From assembly GCA_015060885.1 (NCBI GenBank), contig SUXO01000012.1, positions 1 to 55,074 of the forward strand: a stretch of 55,074 nucleotides of DNA, read 5' to 3'. A program made the position numbers and the translations under genes. The first letter of the stretch is position 1; each line of letters starts with the position of its first letter. Shown piece by piece: positions 53,733 to 55,074 of the stretch. Origin of the DNA: Bacteroidales bacterium (lineage in GTDB: Bacteria; Bacteroidota; Bacteroidia; Bacteroidales; Bacteroidaceae). Below the pieces are notes generated by a model. It saw nothing but the letters and a program-made list of their open reading frames with translations. It did not search any database and was not told where the DNA came from.

Positions 53733-54803
53733 ATGAACACAATCGTTTCTCAATTCAACATTCAAGGCAATGTAGTTGAAGTAGCCCCTCTGGGCAATGG
53801 TCTTATCAACACAACATATCGTGTGAAGACCGAGGGTAATGCACCCGACTATGTGTTGCAGCACGTTAACAACGCTATTTTCCCCGATGTGGATATGCTC
53901 ATGAACAATATCGTGGCAGTAACAAACCACATCCACGGAAAGCTCGAAGCTGCCGGTACCGACGACATCAGCCGCAAGGTACTCAAATTCGTTCCTGCAA
54001 AGGATGGTAAATACTACTATTTCGATGGCGAGAAGTACTGGCGCGTAATGGAGTTCATCCCCGAAACCGAGTCGATGACAGCCGTTACACCCGAAACTTC
54101 GTACATCGTGGGCGAAACATTCGGTAACTTCCAGGCTATGCTTGCCGACATCCCCGTTCAGCTTGGCGAAACAATCAAGGATTTCCACAATATGGAGTTC
54201 CGTTTGCAGCAGTTGCGCGAGGCCGTTGCCGAAAACAAGGCAGGTCGTCTGGCCGAAGTACAGTGGCTTGTTGACGAGCTTGAAAAACGTGCCGAGGAGA
54301 TGTGCAAAGGCGAGCGCCTCTATCGTGAGGGCAAGCTCCCCAAACGCATCTGCCACTGCGATACAAAAGTCGACAACATCCTCTTCGACAAGGCCGGCAA
54401 TGTACTTTGCGTAATCGACCTCGATACCGTTATGCCCAACTTCATATTCTCCGACTTCGGCGACTATCTCCGTTCGGCAGCCAACACCGGTAAGGAGGAC
54501 GACAAAGACCTCGATAACGTAAACTTCAATATGGAAATCTTCAAGTCCTTTGCGAAGGGTTATCTTAAATCGGCAGCATCGTTCATTACTTCTCTCGAAG
54601 TTGAGAACTTGCCCTATGCTGCGGCTCTCTTCCCCTATATGCAGACAGTACGCTTCCTCGCCGACTACATCAACGGCGATACATACTACAAGATTCAGTA
54701 TCCCGAACACAACCTTGTACGTTCAAAAGCGCAGTTCAAGCTGTTGCAGAGCGTAGAGGCTGCGCAGCCCGAGATGCAGGCATTCATCGCCACACTTGTA
54801 TAA
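53733..54803 (+). CDS. nahK: N-acetylhexosamine 1-kinase-like phosphotransferase
   Basis: 356 residues, close to the bifidobacterial NahK in length and along the sequence. NahK phosphorylates GlcNAc and GalNAc at C1, feeding lacto-N-biose and mucin sugar use. It has the APH fold: the glycine-rich loop PLGNGLINTTYRV (about 18-30), then the catalytic aspartate in HCDTKVDNILFD (about 207-218), and the metal site VIDLDTVMP and DFGDYLR. PEHNLVR near the C-terminus is also shared. Older annotations call such proteins mucin desulfatase. No sugar-1-phosphate pathway partner (GnpA or LnpD type) is in the window. It is a single-gene unit with its own promoter and terminator. Confidence 0.85.
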   Translation: MNTIVSQFNIQGNVVEVAPLGNGLINTTYRVKTEGNAPDYVLQHVNNAIFPDVDMLMNNIVAVTNHIHGKLEAAGTDDISRKVLKFVPAKDGKYYYFDGEKYWRVMEFIPETESMTAVTPETSYIVGETFGNFQAMLADIPVQLGETIKDFHNMEFRLQQLREAVAENKAGRLAEVQWLVDELEKRAEEMCKGERLYREGKLPKRICHCDTKVDNILFDKAGNVLCVIDLDTVMPNFIFSDFGDYLRSAANTGKEDDKDLDNVNFNMEIFKSFAKGYLKSAASFITSLEVENLPYAAALFPYMQTVRFLADYINGDTYYKIQYPEHNLVRSKAQFKLLQSVEAAQPEMQAFIATLV

Positions 54804-54820
54804 GGGTAGCGTGAGCTATA

Positions 54821-54862
54821 TAATAAAAAAGGTGAACTCGTGCGAGTTCACCTTTTTTATTA
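54821..54862. terminator. Terminator after nahK
   Basis: TAATAAAAAAGGTGAACTCG and its exact reverse complement around TG: a 20-bp perfect stem with T tracts on both strands. Confidence 0.92.
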
Positions 54863-54894
54863 TTATCGGTTATTATCTGCAATTCCCGGCTCAG

Positions 54895-55074
54895 TAGCAA
54901 AAAGGTGTGGGCACTCACCATATACGATACCAAACATTCTTGCTTTCGACTTCTCGGTGTTATTTGTCGGTTATTCTCTCATTGGAAATATATCTTTGAC
55001 GTTCTTTGTCGCGCAAAGAACCAAACGCCCGGCACGCGAGAAAAATCAGTCGCTCGGTTCTTTGTTCACGTCGC
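54895..55074 (+). repeat. Dispersed repeat, copy B (cut by the window end)
   Basis: Matches copy A at 40813-40992 over all 180 bases available, with about eight mismatches and no indels. The hairpin GTTCTTTG-TCGCG-CAAAGAAC is at 55001-55021. It begins 32 bp after the nahK terminator, as copy A begins soon after a terminator. Confidence 0.85.

Overview
This is a chromosomal segment of an anaerobic member of the Bacteroidales, probably from a gut. Several signs agree. Strong matches to the Bacteroidetes promoter pattern (TTG, about 18-20 bases, TAnnTTTG) sit before many genes, and Shine-Dalgarno sites are absent. The housekeeping proteins (LigA, DapA, MaeB, PurC, PheS) read as Bacteroidales orthologues. 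There are BspA-type leucine-rich and dockerin-tailed secreted proteins, anaerobic enzymes (monomeric [FeFe] hydrogenase with HydE/G/F, indolepyruvate:ferredoxin oxidoreductase), and a type II-C CRISPR-Cas9 locus. No phage, plasmid or transposase genes were seen.

Layout. 1-5.3 kb: the N-terminal end of an AAA ATPase, then a 1496-residue secreted protein with four 144-residue repeats and a dockerin-type tail. 5.4-12.2 kb (plus strand): a small lipoprotein, ligA, then dapA, a TIGR02757-family gene and maeB. 12.2-22.1 kb (minus strand): aspartate decarboxylase with its aspartate:alanine antiporter, a TPR protein, pgk, a Nudix hydrolase, nth, a histidine phosphatase and pheS. 22.4-24.3 kb: a RelA/SpoT homologue whose synthetase site looks degenerate. 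24.4-30.4 kb (minus): a dockerin-tailed leucine-rich protein preceded by a candidate structured RNA of about 280 nt, then aroE, purC, phoH and the hydrogenase. 30.5-34.9 kb (plus): hydE, hydG, hydF and a lipoprotein, divergent from the hydrogenase. 35-43.3 kb: a divergent oxaloacetate decarboxylase-like protein and three paralogous AMP-forming acyl-CoA ligases. 43.4-49.7 kb: a CRISPR array of 16 repeats, then cas2, cas1 and cas9 on the minus strand, with the tracrRNA gene divergent from cas9. 49.8-50.6 kb: tRNA-Ser(CGA) and an island of repeats. 50.6-54.9 kb: a nitrilase-family amidase, iorA, iorB and an N-acetylhexosamine 1-kinase. The window ends inside a dispersed repeat that also lies between the second and third ligases.

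How the parts fit. HydE, HydG and HydF build the H-cluster of the hydrogenase. AspT and AspD would form an electrogenic aspartate/alanine decarboxylation cycle. IorA and IorB would reduce ferredoxin from aryl-pyruvates and could supply electrons to hydrogen metabolism. The tracrRNA, cas9, cas1, cas2, leader and array make a complete type II-C system: the tracrRNA anti-repeat pairs with the repeat over 7 + 9 base pairs around a 2x2 internal loop. The least explained parts are non-coding: the candidate RNA at 25837-26118, the dispersed repeat with a covarying hairpin (40.8, 50.2 and 54.9 kb), and the 78-bp tandem repeats after the tRNA.
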